A stretch of 64,000 nucleotides of DNA, from positions 35,063 to 99,062 of the forward strand of contig JBFOME010000019.1 in NCBI GenBank assembly GCA_040830705.1. The letters run 5' to 3'. Source of the stretch: Ruegeria_C sp040830705. Its GTDB lineage: Bacteria > Pseudomonadota > Alphaproteobacteria > Rhodobacterales > Rhodobacteraceae. The translations under genes and the position numbers were made by a program. The notes below the pieces were generated by a model that did no database searches, had not been told where the DNA came from, and saw nothing but the letters and a program-made list of their open reading frames with translations. Of the stretch, positions 1 through 8,585 are shown piece after piece (within the stretch, counting starts at the first letter, position 1; every line of letters starts with the position of its first letter).

Positions 1-1
1 G

Positions 2-127
2 GCGATATCGGCCAGTATCGTGAAGGATCATGGCGGCGTGATGACTGCGCGCAATGCCCGCACGGTAGGCGCGGTTTTCCGGGTGAGCTTCCCGAGCGTT
101 GAAACAGAAGAAAGCGGGACGGCATGA
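2..127 (+). CDS. Sensor histidine kinase, C-terminal fragment (5' end outside window)
   Basis: Only the last 41 codons are visible. They read through SIVKDHGG, then GAVFRVSFP, before the TGA. This is the usual end of a HATPase catalytic domain, where a G-G-x-x-x-A-x-N stretch is followed by G-x-x-F-x-x-x-P. The stop codon overlaps the ATG of the next gene (ATGA at 124-127), so the two are translationally coupled and form a two-component pair. The partner looks like DctD, so this is probably a DctB-like membrane kinase, but the sensor part is not in the window and the signal cannot be inferred. Confidence 0.8.
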   Translation, partial: AISASIVKDHGGVMTARNARTVGAVFRVSFPSVETEESGTA

Positions 128-1464
128 CGGACAGACCGGCATTCAACATTCTGGTGGTCGATGATGACAGGTCCATGCGCCAGTCCCTGATCGAGTTGAT
201 CGAGGCGGCAGGCTGGCAGGCAGAGGCGGTCTCACGCGCTGAACGGGTGGCAACGCATCTCGCGACGGCGCTGCCTGACGTGATCCTGTCGGATGTGCGG
301 ATGCCGGGCATGTCGGGGCTGGACCTGCTAGCCAGCCTCGATACCGACAACGGACCGCCGGTTGTGCTGATCTCGGCCCATGGCGACATCCCGATGGCGG
401 TCGAGGCGATCCACAACGGCGCGTACAGCTTTGTCGAGAAACCCTATGAACCGCGCCGGTTGCTCACCATATTACGCCATGCTGCGGAACAGAACCGCAT
501 GAAGCAGCGTAACCGGCGGCTGACCGACCGGCTGTACAAGCTGTCGGGGCTGGACCGGATATTGTTGGGCCAAAGCCCCGATGTCGTGGCACTGCGCCGC
601 GACATCCTCGATCTGGCCGATACCGATGCGGCGATTCTGATCGAGGGTGAAACCGGCACCGGCAAGGAACTGGCCGCGCGCGCGCTGCATGATCTGGGCA
701 CCGCCCCCGACAGCCCTTTCGTGGCGCTGAACTGCGCCGCGCTCTCTCCTGACAGGTTCGAGGCAGAAATGTTCGGGATCGCGGGCGAAACCGGCGGCAG
801 GCTGCTGGCAGCGGCAGAGGGCACGCTATTTCTGGACGAGGTCTGCTCTTGCCCACCACCGGTGCAGGCCAAGCTGCTGCGCGTGATCGAGGACAAGCAG
901 GTGCTGCCGCTTGGGGCCTCTGCCCCGGTACCGGTCCGGTTTCGAGTTATCTCTGCCACCAACGAGGACGTGCATCAGGCGGTCGCAGAGAACCGGCTGC
1001 GTCAGGACCTGCTGTTCCGGCTGAATACCGTGGTGTTGTCGCTGCCACCTCTGCGCAACCGCCGCGAAGACCTTTCCATGCTGATGACTCATTTCCTGGA
1101 TCACTATGCCCAGACCTACGAGATCGCCGTGCCCCAACTCAGCGCCGATGATCTGGCTGCCCTGATGGCGCATGATTGGCCCGGCAATGTGCGCGAGCTG
1201 CGAAGTGTCGCCGAGCGCCGGGTGCTGGCGGCGCGGCGCGGGGACGGCTCGGTCGCGCAGGCATTGCAAAGCGCGGCGCAGATCGAAGATATACCTGATA
1301 CCCTGCGCGAGGCAGTCGCCGCCTTTGAACGTGAGTTGATCGGCAAGGCGATCCAGACGCACCAAGGCCGCATGGATGCCACCGCCGAGGCGCTCGGGAT
1401 CGGGCGACGCACACTGAACGAAAAGATCGTGAAACTCGGCCTCGACAAGGACGCGTTGCTGTAA
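124..1464 (+). CDS. DctD-like NtrC-family response regulator lacking the GAFTGA loop
   Basis: 446 aa. Residues 8-120 form a receiver domain with acidic D13-D15, phosphoacceptor D57 (LSDVRMPG), S84 and K107. Residues 148-380 are an AAA+ domain with Walker A GETGTGKE (175-182) and Walker B TLFLDE (234-239). Residues 400-440 are a Fis-type helix-turn-helix. The order matches DctD/NtrC regulators, which activate genes for dicarboxylate or similar uptake. Oddly, the stretch between EMFG (216-219) and the Walker B has IAGETGG where sigma-54 activators carry GAFTGA, and it is a little short. Contact with sigma-54 is therefore doubtful, as is known for the Rhodobacter NtrC type that works with sigma-70. 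The upstream kinase gene overlaps by 4 bases. The target is unknown; the next gene (MFS exporter) is convergent. Confidence 0.88.
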   Translation: MTDRPAFNILVVDDDRSMRQSLIELIEAAGWQAEAVSRAERVATHLATALPDVILSDVRMPGMSGLDLLASLDTDNGPPVVLISAHGDIPMAVEAIHNGAYSFVEKPYEPRRLLTILRHAAEQNRMKQRNRRLTDRLYKLSGLDRILLGQSPDVVALRRDILDLADTDAAILIEGETGTGKELAARALHDLGTAPDSPFVALNCAALSPDRFEAEMFGIAGETGGRLLAAAEGTLFLDEVCSCPPPVQAKLLRVIEDKQVLPLGASAPVPVRFRVISATNEDVHQAVAENRLRQDLLFRLNTVVLSLPPLRNRREDLSMLMTHFLDHYAQTYEIAVPQLSADDLAALMAHDWPGNVRELRSVAERRVLAARRGDGSVAQALQSAAQIEDIPDTLREAVAAFERELIGKAIQTHQGRMDATAEALGIGRRTLNEKIVKLGLDKDALL

Positions 1465-1481
1465 CCGGCTGGACGCCTTTA

Positions 1482-2744
1482 TCAGGAGGAGGGTTCCTGC
1501 ATCTGCCGCGTGTCGATGGCCTGCACATCGCTGCCACGCCAGAGCGTCGCAATCAGCGCCAGCGCAATGCCGCAGCACAGGATGCCGACCGCAAAGGGCA
1601 AATGCACGTTGACGCCGATCAACACGCCTCCGGCCAGTGACACCAGACCCGAGCCAAGAGTGAAGAGCGCGATTGTAATGCCCATGACCCATCCCTGCTC
1701 CTCCTCGCCCGCACTGGCCGAGAAGAGCGCCAATATGGTTGGATACCCCACTGCAAAGCCGATCACGATCGGGATCACCAACAGGTAGGACAGGCTACCC
1801 ACCGGGTTTAGCGTGAATATGATAAGCGACAGCATCATGACTACCGTCGCCCCCGTGACAACGGGGATCTTGCGATAGCGCTGCCCCAACGGGCCGACAA
1901 GCGTGCTGCTTGCCAGCGCCATCGTCAGGCCAAAAATCACCATCAAGATGCTGTTTTGCAGCGTATCGAAACCAAAATGCTGAAGCGCGTAGTCGTTGAG
2001 GTAGATGAAAAAGGAATTCAGCCCCAGCTCGAAGAAAAAGAACACCAGCCCAAGCTTCAGCACAACCGGCCGGCTGCGTACCCGCCAGAGATTGACGAAC
2101 ACCTCAGAGACCCCGAAATCGATCTTGCGCCGTTCGGTCCGGGCATCGTGGAAGAACACCAAGATCAGAAACAGCGTGATCGCGATCAGCCCGGCCGCCA
2201 CCATGAACGGCAGCTGTAGCGTTGCGTAACTGCCAAGAACGCGGCTGTCGCTGAGCAAACCGGCGATCAGTGGTCCCGCGACCAGACCAAGCGCGGCGGC
2301 GGCCACCACCCGGCCCATGTTACGCGTGCGCTCATCATCATTGCGGCTAATATCCACCAGCGCCGCCTGCGCAATCGGCTGGTTGCCAGCGGTGAAGCCG
2401 GAAATCGCACGGCCCAGCAACAGCAGCGCATAGTTCGAGCTTTCGACCGCGACAACGGTCAGGACATAGCCTGCTAAAGCCCCGACCAGACAAATCACGA
2501 TCCCGTTCTTGCGCCCGATATAGTCCGACAGTTTCGAGATATAGGCGGCCCCGAAGAACCAGAAGATATAGAAGGTACTCAGCAACACGCCATACATCAG
2601 GTTCCGCGTGCCGTGACTGGTGTCCTTGGCGAGGAACGCGCTTTCGGGGTCGATTAGCAACGTGCTGATAATCGGCAGGATCAGCCCCTGGCCCATCACG
2701 TCGACAAACACGACCAGCATCAAGGACAGGCGTAGCATGAACAT
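1482..2744 (-). CDS. MFS drug/metabolite exporter
   Basis: About 420 aa and strongly hydrophobic, with roughly 12 membrane segments. The major-facilitator motif A is visible in the loop after TM2 (KLSDYIGRKNG), and TM5 has a V-A-G-P-L-I-A-G stretch resembling motif C of antiporters, which suggests proton-coupled export. I place the start at the ATG at 2744: GGGAG lies 8 bases upstream and the first helix begins directly after it. An upstream in-frame start at 2792 would add a polar 16-residue leader. The gene is convergent with the response regulator and divergent from the DUF3141 gene. The substrate cannot be told from sequence. Confidence 0.8.
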   Translation of the reverse strand: MFMLRLSLMLVVFVDVMGQGLILPIISTLLIDPESAFLAKDTSHGTRNLMYGVLLSTFYIFWFFGAAYISKLSDYIGRKNGIVICLVGALAGYVLTVVAVESSNYALLLLGRAISGFTAGNQPIAQAALVDISRNDDERTRNMGRVVAAAALGLVAGPLIAGLLSDSRVLGSYATLQLPFMVAAGLIAITLFLILVFFHDARTERRKIDFGVSEVFVNLWRVRSRPVVLKLGLVFFFFELGLNSFFIYLNDYALQHFGFDTLQNSILMVIFGLTMALASSTLVGPLGQRYRKIPVVTGATVVMMLSLIIFTLNPVGSLSYLLVIPIVIGFAVGYPTILALFSASAGEEEQGWVMGITIALFTLGSGLVSLAGGVLIGVNVHLPFAVGILCCGIALALIATLWRGSDVQAIDTRQMQEPSS

Positions 2745-3047
2745 GGTCGTATCTCCCGATCTGCCAACCATTCTCACCGTCGTCCTCGACACGGATACGG
2801 CGCCAGTGGTCAGGGTTTGAGCATCGCCGCAAGACCTTCAAAAAACAATGCTTTTGCCAAAACTCTCTGGGGCGCCTGACATAGCTCTGGATTACGGCAC
2901 TCTTTAGGAGGGCTAAAGTGGTCGGCAAATCGTCGCGACGACAAAAATCTCAGTGTGATACCCTGGCATTTGCTGCTACGCAGAAAGCAGCAATCGACTC
3001 AAAGTTGTAGGTGCCGCCGCGCCCGGCACTATGAGAAGGAGGCATCC
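2745..3047. other. Intergenic region between divergent genes
   Basis: About 300 bases hold the promoters of the leftward MFS gene and the rightward DUF3141 gene. The only element I can point to is a strong ribosome-binding site, AAGGAGG at 3036-3042, six bases before the ATG at 3048. No convincing operator repeat or small gene was found. Confidence 0.5.
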
Positions 3048-5198
3048 ATGCCTGTATCCAATCCTTGGCTCGACTATCTGGTCGATGCCGGTCAGAGAAC
3101 CGCTTTGTTTCTGGACATCCTGCGCGAGCGCGGCAACCAGTATAACGCACATATCACCGCCACCGCACCGAATGTTCTGGGCTTCGACTATACTCTGGTG
3201 ATCGATGGCCGTGATCTGCCCGAGCCGGTCAACTACGCGCTTGTGCAGATCAAACCCCCCAAAGGCGTTACCATCGACAAACGTAATCGTCCCTTTGTGG
3301 TGATCGACCCGCGCGCGGGCCACGGGCCAGGCATTGGCGGATTCAAAGCCGACAGCGAAATCGGCGTGGCGCTGGCGGCGGGCCACCCCTGCTACTTCAT
3401 CGGATTCCTGCCGGAACCCCAGCCCGAGCAAACCATCGAAAAGGTGATGCGGGCCGAGGTCGCCTTTATCGAACATGTCATCTCGGCGCACCCTGAGGCA
3501 GAGGGGAAACCAGCGGTGATAGGCAATTGCCAGGCGGGTTGGGCCGTGGCGATGCTGGCCTCTTACAGGCCCGATCTGTGTGGCCCGATCATTCTGGCAG
3601 GCGCACCGCTCAGCTATTGGGCGGGGGTGCATGGCAAGAACCCGATGCGTTACAGCGGCGGCTTGCTGGGCGGCAGCTGGCTGACCGCGCTGACTGGCGA
3701 TCTGGGCGCGGGCAAGTTCGACGGTGCTTGGCTGGTACAGAATTTCGAGAACATGAACCCGGCCAACACGCTCTGGTCCAAGCAGCATAATGTCTATGCC
3801 AAGGTCGACACCGAGCGCGACCGCTATCTGGAATTCGAACGCTGGTGGGGTGGCCACGTCCTGCTGAACGCAGAAGAGATGCAATTCATCGTCGACAACT
3901 TGTTTGTCGGCAACAAGCTGTCGACCGGCGGTCTAGTGACCAGCGACGGCGTCCGGCTGGATTTCCGTCGCATCAAATCCCCAATCATCTGCTTCTGTTC
4001 CAGGGGAGATGATATCACCCCGCCGCAACAGGCACTGGGATGGATCACCGACGCCTATGAAAGCGTCGATGCGATCCGGTCACACGGACAGACCATCGTT
4101 TACGCGATCCACGACAAGGTCGGCCATCTGGGCATTTTCGTCTCGGGCAGCGTAGCCAAGAAAGAGCATCGCGAATTTGCATCGAATATCGACTTCATCG
4201 ACTGCCTGCCGCCGGGCCTTTACGAGGCAGTGCTGACGCCCAAGACCGGCGATGAGCCTGATATCGATCTGGACCCGACCGATTATATCACCCGGTTCGA
4301 GGCGCGTGACCTCGATGATATCCGCGCGCTGGGTCACAACGATCTGGAGGATGAGCGCCGCTTCGCCGCTGTCGCTCGGCTCTCCGAGATCAACACCGGT
4401 CTTTACAAAACCTTCGTCCACCCTTGGATGGACGCGCTAATGACACCGCAAATCGCTGAGGCAGCGCGCGATCTGCATCCCTTGCGGCTGGGCTACAAAA
4501 TGGCCTCGGACCTGAACCCGCTGATGAACAGTGTGAAGATCTGGGCCGATCATGCGCGCGAAAACCGCAGGCCGGTCGACCCAAAGAACCCGTTCTGGAT
4601 AATGCAGGAACAGGTCTCGGACGGGATCGCGACGGGGTTGAAGACCTATGGCGATCTGCGTGATCAGGCGGCCGAGGCGATGTTCATGGCCACCTATTCA
4701 AACCCGCTGCTGCAGGCCATGCTGGGGCTTAACGCCCATGACGGCCCGCCGCGCCCGCATCCGGGCCTTGACCCCGAACACAAGGCCTTTGTCGAAAGGC
4801 GCATCGCTGAGCTGACCGAGAAGATGGCAGAGGGCAGCGTCAGAGAGGCGGTGGTACGTGCACTGATCTACATTCTGCTGCCGGACCGCGTGGCCGATGA
4901 ACGCCGCTTCGAGATTGTTGATCGTTTGCGCGAGGATGACGCACAATCCTTGCAGGATTTCAAAGAGATGCTCCGCGAGCAGTTCCTGATGCTGCTAATC
5001 GACGAGCACCGCGCCATCGAGACCCTGCCGCAGCTGCTTGCAGACGATAAAGACCGCGAGCAGGCCGCCAGCGCCATCCGCATGATCACCTCAAGGGGCC
5101 GCCCGCTCAGCCCAGCTTCCAAGGCGCGCCTGACGCAGATCGAACAGGCGATAGAGGCGGTTCCGCCCATAGGAAGAAAGCGCAAACAGGCTCAATAG
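3048..5198 (+). CDS. DUF3141 protein, PHA-synthase-like alpha/beta hydrolase
   Basis: 716 aa from the ATG at 3048, chosen for its AAGGAGG site; an upstream in-frame start at 2955 lacks one. The N-terminal half looks like an alpha/beta hydrolase of the PhaC class. The nucleophile elbow is GNCQAG with Cys161 (G-x-C-x-G, as in polyhydroxyalkanoate synthases, instead of the lipase Ser). The acid is probably D321 or D322 (SRGDD) and the His is H360 (VGHLGIF). The C-terminal half, from about residue 400, is largely helical and has no motif I recognise. The family is a domain of unknown function. The gene faces the V-ATPase/acetate kinase operon, and genes of these kinds are, as I recall, often found together in proteobacteria. 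I infer an acyl-thioester or acyl-transfer reaction, but neither substrate nor product is known. Confidence 0.8.
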   Translation: MPVSNPWLDYLVDAGQRTALFLDILRERGNQYNAHITATAPNVLGFDYTLVIDGRDLPEPVNYALVQIKPPKGVTIDKRNRPFVVIDPRAGHGPGIGGFKADSEIGVALAAGHPCYFIGFLPEPQPEQTIEKVMRAEVAFIEHVISAHPEAEGKPAVIGNCQAGWAVAMLASYRPDLCGPIILAGAPLSYWAGVHGKNPMRYSGGLLGGSWLTALTGDLGAGKFDGAWLVQNFENMNPANTLWSKQHNVYAKVDTERDRYLEFERWWGGHVLLNAEEMQFIVDNLFVGNKLSTGGLVTSDGVRLDFRRIKSPIICFCSRGDDITPPQQALGWITDAYESVDAIRSHGQTIVYAIHDKVGHLGIFVSGSVAKKEHREFASNIDFIDCLPPGLYEAVLTPKTGDEPDIDLDPTDYITRFEARDLDDIRALGHNDLEDERRFAAVARLSEINTGLYKTFVHPWMDALMTPQIAEAARDLHPLRLGYKMASDLNPLMNSVKIWADHARENRRPVDPKNPFWIMQEQVSDGIATGLKTYGDLRDQAAEAMFMATYSNPLLQAMLGLNAHDGPPRPHPGLDPEHKAFVERRIAELTEKMAEGSVREAVVRALIYILLPDRVADERRFEIVDRLREDDAQSLQDFKEMLREQFLMLLIDEHRAIETLPQLLADDKDREQAASAIRMITSRGRPLSPASKARLTQIEQAIEAVPPIGRKRKQAQ

Positions 5199-5325
5199 CG
5201 GTCAAGGTTTCGGTCGCTGGCCCGCCGATTGGATTTAAGCGAACCCCGATTCATAGCCCGGACGTCTAATGTGGCGAGGTGAAACAAGTGTCTACCTTGC
5301 CGCATGTGCAAGACGTCAAAGACTT

Positions 5326-6273
5326 TCAGATTTTTGAGAGTTTGGTTGCGCGGCGCAGTTCCTCGGTCGTGATTTTGTCGCACAAACGCGTTGCTTCGGA
5401 CGTGACCGCCGCAGCCGCAGCAGCCACGCCTGTTCTCAGACATTCTTCAACCGGCACTCCGCCTGCCGCACAATGGGTAAAACCGCCAACAAAGCTGTCC
5501 CCCGCGCCAACCGCGCTGACGAGGTCAACTTTGGGAGGCACCGCATGCCATGCTTCATCCGCGCCAACCAGAACCGAGCCGTCAGTGCCGCGCGCAACAA
5601 TCACCTGTTGTGCAACACCGTTACGCACCAGTTGCCGGGCAAACGCGGCCGTATCAGCAACAGCAGGGAGTTCGCGACCTGCAAGCTCCTCTGCTTCCTC
5701 GACATTCATACGAAGCAAATAGATGGCCTCATGCTGTGTGTTGGCCAAGTGTCTAAGGGCTGGTCCCGACGTATCCACGATCAGCCGCGCATTCCGACCT
5801 TCGACATGGCTCGCCAATATTGATGGGAACTCCTTGGCGACGCCGGGAGGCTGGCTGCCCGAAAGCACCACCAGAGATCCGGCACCAGCAGCCCTGTCGA
5901 CCGCGGCCAAGGCTCTTGCGACATCACTGTCATTCCAGACCGGCCCCGGAAGCACAAACCGGTATTGCTCACTGGTACTTTCGTCAATGACAGACACAGA
6001 CCGCCGCGTTTCACCGGGACCTTGAATCGCCACGGTCGACCCACCTTCAAACGCCAGCAACTCCAAAAGCTGCGCACCCGTAGGACCGCCAATGGCAATA
6101 AGTGTCGTTGCCTCGCCGCCTAGCAGACGGATGGCCCTGGCGACATTGATGCCGCCCCCACCAGGGTCAAACTTGGCTTCAGAGCAACGAAGCTTTGGAC
6201 CCGGCAACACTTGCGGCGCAGTTGTTGCAAAGTCGACAGTTGGATTGAGCGTAATCGTCAGAATGTTGGTCAT
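5326..6273 (-). CDS. pfkB: 6-phosphofructokinase, PfkB family
   Basis: 315 aa, a normal length for PfkB/FruK/LacC sugar kinases. The substrate-loop motif is GGGGINVARAI (residues 38-48), which matches the E. coli PfkB form more than FruK (GGKGIN). LSGSQPPG lies at 138-144. The C-terminal anion hole and catalytic base are VGAGDSF, with D259. It would phosphorylate fructose 6-phosphate with ATP; fructose 1-phosphate or tagatose 6-phosphate cannot be excluded. It lies 233 bases downstream of acetate kinase on the same strand, so it may be the last gene of the V-ATPase operon or have its own promoter. It is convergent with DUF3141. Confidence 0.85.
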   Translation of the reverse strand: MTNILTITLNPTVDFATTAPQVLPGPKLRCSEAKFDPGGGGINVARAIRLLGGEATTLIAIGGPTGAQLLELLAFEGGSTVAIQGPGETRRSVSVIDESTSEQYRFVLPGPVWNDSDVARALAAVDRAAGAGSLVVLSGSQPPGVAKEFPSILASHVEGRNARLIVDTSGPALRHLANTQHEAIYLLRMNVEEAEELAGRELPAVADTAAFARQLVRNGVAQQVIVARGTDGSVLVGADEAWHAVPPKVDLVSAVGAGDSFVGGFTHCAAGGVPVEECLRTGVAAAAAAVTSEATRLCDKITTEELRRATKLSKI

Positions 6274-6506
6274 TGTGAGTCTACGCGCCCATGTTAGCGT
6301 TAACTACTGCGGCATATCTACTCGACAGGGTCGCAGGCATCTAGTCTTTTCGGCATCGACTTCGCCCAATATCTAAGCCTCGGCTCTCGAAACTTGACCG
6401 GTCACGGGTCCGCAAAGGTGTTCAGAACGGGGAGTGCTTTGATTGGGCAGTCCGATGGGGAATTGCCAAATTCGGACCTCAGCCCTAATCGCTACAAATG
6501 ATTGGA

Positions 6507-7727
6507 TCAATCCAGTATGGTAGCTTTTGCGCGGTCCCGCAGGACATTCGAGGCGGCTCGAGCGATGATGCGTTCCTCGTCTGTGGGGATGACTAACACC
6601 TGGGTTTTGCCAATGCCGATGCTCATCTCGTTGGCCGTGTTCGCGCGCGCGTCCAAAGTGATCCCCATCCAGTCCATGCCCTGGCAAATGCGGGCACGGA
6701 TCGCCGCTGAGTTTTCCCCGATACCGCCGCAAAAGACCACTCCGTCGATACCGTGAAGTGACGCCGCCAGCGCGCCGAGTTCGCGACGGGCGCGGAAGGT
6801 GTAATACTCGATGGCCATTTCTGCCTCGGGGCGTTGCGAGGCCTCCAGCGTCCGCATGTCGTTGGTCTCGCCCGAGAGCCCCTTGAGCCCGCTTTCATCA
6901 TAAAGCAGCTTGGTCAGTTCCGAGGCCGACAGCCCCTCCTGATCCATCAGATACAGCACAACGCCGGGATCAAGCTGACCGCAGCGCGTGCCCATCGGCA
7001 GACCGTCGAGCGCGGAAAACCCCATGGTCGAGGCAATCGAGCGCCCGTTCAACACCCCGCACATCGACGCGCCATTGCCCAGATGCGCAATCACCACCCG
7101 GCCAGAAGCGAGGTCAGGATCGATCCGGGCCAGCGTGCCGGTGATGTATTCATAAGACAGCCCATGGAACCCGTAGCGGCGCACGCCCTGATCGTAGTAT
7201 TTCAATGGCAGGCCAAACGTATCGTTGACCCAAGGGTGGCTGCGATGAAAGGCCGTGTCGAAACAGCCGATTTGCAGCGCATCCGGAAACGCCTCGATCG
7301 AGGCCCGCACCGCTTCGAGGTTATGGGGCTGGTGCAGTGGCGCCAGAGGCTCAAGCAAGGTCAGCTTTTCCAGCACGCGGGTCGTCAGCAATTCCGGCCC
7401 TTCATAGTCCACCCCGCCATGGGCGATGCGGTGACCGATACACGCCGGTGAACGCCCTTTCAGCACGGTTTCGCACTGTTCCAGAATGGCCCGAAGAGCA
7501 ACACGGTGATTGGCCGAACCCAGATCAGCCTCAACCTGCTGCATCTCGATCCGGGCCTTGAAACGCGCGTTGGGTCCAAGGCTCTCGACCTGTCCTACGG
7601 CGATTTCACGAGGTTCCTCGGCAGCCTCATAGAGCGAGAACTTCAGTGATGATGACCCCGCGTTGAGTGACAGGATGAAGTCCTGTGGCTCGCTCGCGCC
7701 TGAAGATGTTGCCTGATCCTCATCCAT
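6507..7727 (-). CDS. ackA: Acetate kinase
   Basis: About 406 aa. It interconverts acetyl phosphate + ADP and acetate + ATP. The ASKHA-fold motifs are all there: SLNAGSSSLKFSL near the N-terminus, GHRIAHGG, GFHGLSYEYI, AHLGNGASM, GLPMGTRCGQLDPG and FCGGIGENS. I choose the ATG at 7727 because GGAG sits seven bases upstream; a GTG at 7745 is in frame. It follows the FabI-like gene closely (about 28 bases) and ends 233 bases before pfkB. No phosphotransacetylase gene is present in the window, so the acyl phosphate must come from elsewhere or from a less obvious enzyme. Propionate or butyrate could also be substrates. Confidence 0.93.
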   Translation of the reverse strand: MDEDQATSSGASEPQDFILSLNAGSSSLKFSLYEAAEEPREIAVGQVESLGPNARFKARIEMQQVEADLGSANHRVALRAILEQCETVLKGRSPACIGHRIAHGGVDYEGPELLTTRVLEKLTLLEPLAPLHQPHNLEAVRASIEAFPDALQIGCFDTAFHRSHPWVNDTFGLPLKYYDQGVRRYGFHGLSYEYITGTLARIDPDLASGRVVIAHLGNGASMCGVLNGRSIASTMGFSALDGLPMGTRCGQLDPGVVLYLMDQEGLSASELTKLLYDESGLKGLSGETNDMRTLEASQRPEAEMAIEYYTFRARRELGALAASLHGIDGVVFCGGIGENSAAIRARICQGMDWMGITLDARANTANEMSIGIGKTQVLVIPTDEERIIARAASNVLRDRAKATILD

Positions 7728-7755
7728 GTTACTTCTCCGTTCCACCGCGCGGGTC

Positions 7756-8520
7756 CTACCCCATTATGTGATAGCCACCGTCGATCAAGTGTGTGCCGCC
7801 GGTAACATTGGATGCCGCGTCACTGGCCAGAAATGCTGCGTAGGCGCCCACATCATCCAGATTTGCCAATTGATGCGTCGGTGTGCGGGATGCGTTCTCG
7901 GCCATTAGCTCGTCGAAATGCGCGATACCGCTAGCGGCGCGGGTGTTCATCGGACCAGGAGACAGCGCATGGACCGAGATACCCTTGCCACCCAGTTCGG
8001 CGGCAGCGTAGCGGGTCACCGATTCCAGCGCAGCCTTGACCGGCCCCATGACGTTATAGTGATCGACCACCTTCTCCGAGCCGTAAAAACTGACGGTCAT
8101 GCAGGTGCCGCGCCGGCCCATCAGCGGTTCTGCCCGGCGGATCATGCGGAGAAAGGAATGCACCGAAAGGTCCATGGCAAGCCCAAATCCCTCACGCGAG
8201 CAATCGATGACGCGGCCATGCAGATCGTCTTTGGGACAGAACGCCACCGCGTGCAGAAGGATGTCGAGCCCGCCCCATTCCTCTGCGATCCGCTCAAAGA
8301 CCGCGTCCAGCTGCGCATCCTCGCGGGCGTCCAGGGGCATGACAATCTGAGCGCCCAATGCCTCGGCCAGCGGGCGGACATGAGGCTCGGCCCTGTCGTT
8401 GAGGTAGGTGATCGCCAATTCTGCACCTTGCGCGCGGAAGGCGCGGGCACAGCCATACGCGATGGATTGATCATTGGCGACGCCCACCACCAGCGCGCGT
8501 TTACCCTTTAATGAGAACAC
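7756..8520 (-). CDS. fabI: FabI-like enoyl-ACP reductase (SDR family)
   Basis: 254 aa from a GTG start at 8520, chosen because GGAGGT lies four bases upstream and the protein then begins FSLKGKRALVVG as FabI proteins do. An earlier GTG at 8589 overlaps the atpA stop. The NAD site is VVGVANDQSIAYG (11-23), the FabI variant of the Rossmann glycine motif. The catalytic pair is Y155-x6-K162 in YNVMGPVK, followed by SPGPMNTRAASGI. It would reduce trans-2-enoyl-ACP or enoyl-CoA with NADH. Several positions differ from housekeeping FabI (FYGSEK for SYLGAE, SPGP for SAGP). With its place inside a V-ATPase/acetate kinase operon, this suggests a specialised paralogue, perhaps acting on crotonyl-type thioesters. 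Confidence 0.8.
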   Translation of the reverse strand: MFSLKGKRALVVGVANDQSIAYGCARAFRAQGAELAITYLNDRAEPHVRPLAEALGAQIVMPLDAREDAQLDAVFERIAEEWGGLDILLHAVAFCPKDDLHGRVIDCSREGFGLAMDLSVHSFLRMIRRAEPLMGRRGTCMTVSFYGSEKVVDHYNVMGPVKAALESVTRYAAAELGGKGISVHALSPGPMNTRAASGIAHFDELMAENASRTPTHQLANLDDVGAYAAFLASDAASNVTGGTHLIDGGYHIMG

Positions 8521-8585
8521 CGTGACCTCCGTGAATTGGCCCGCCTTCCCTCTGTACCCGCCGCAAACAACTGATTTGCCACGGA

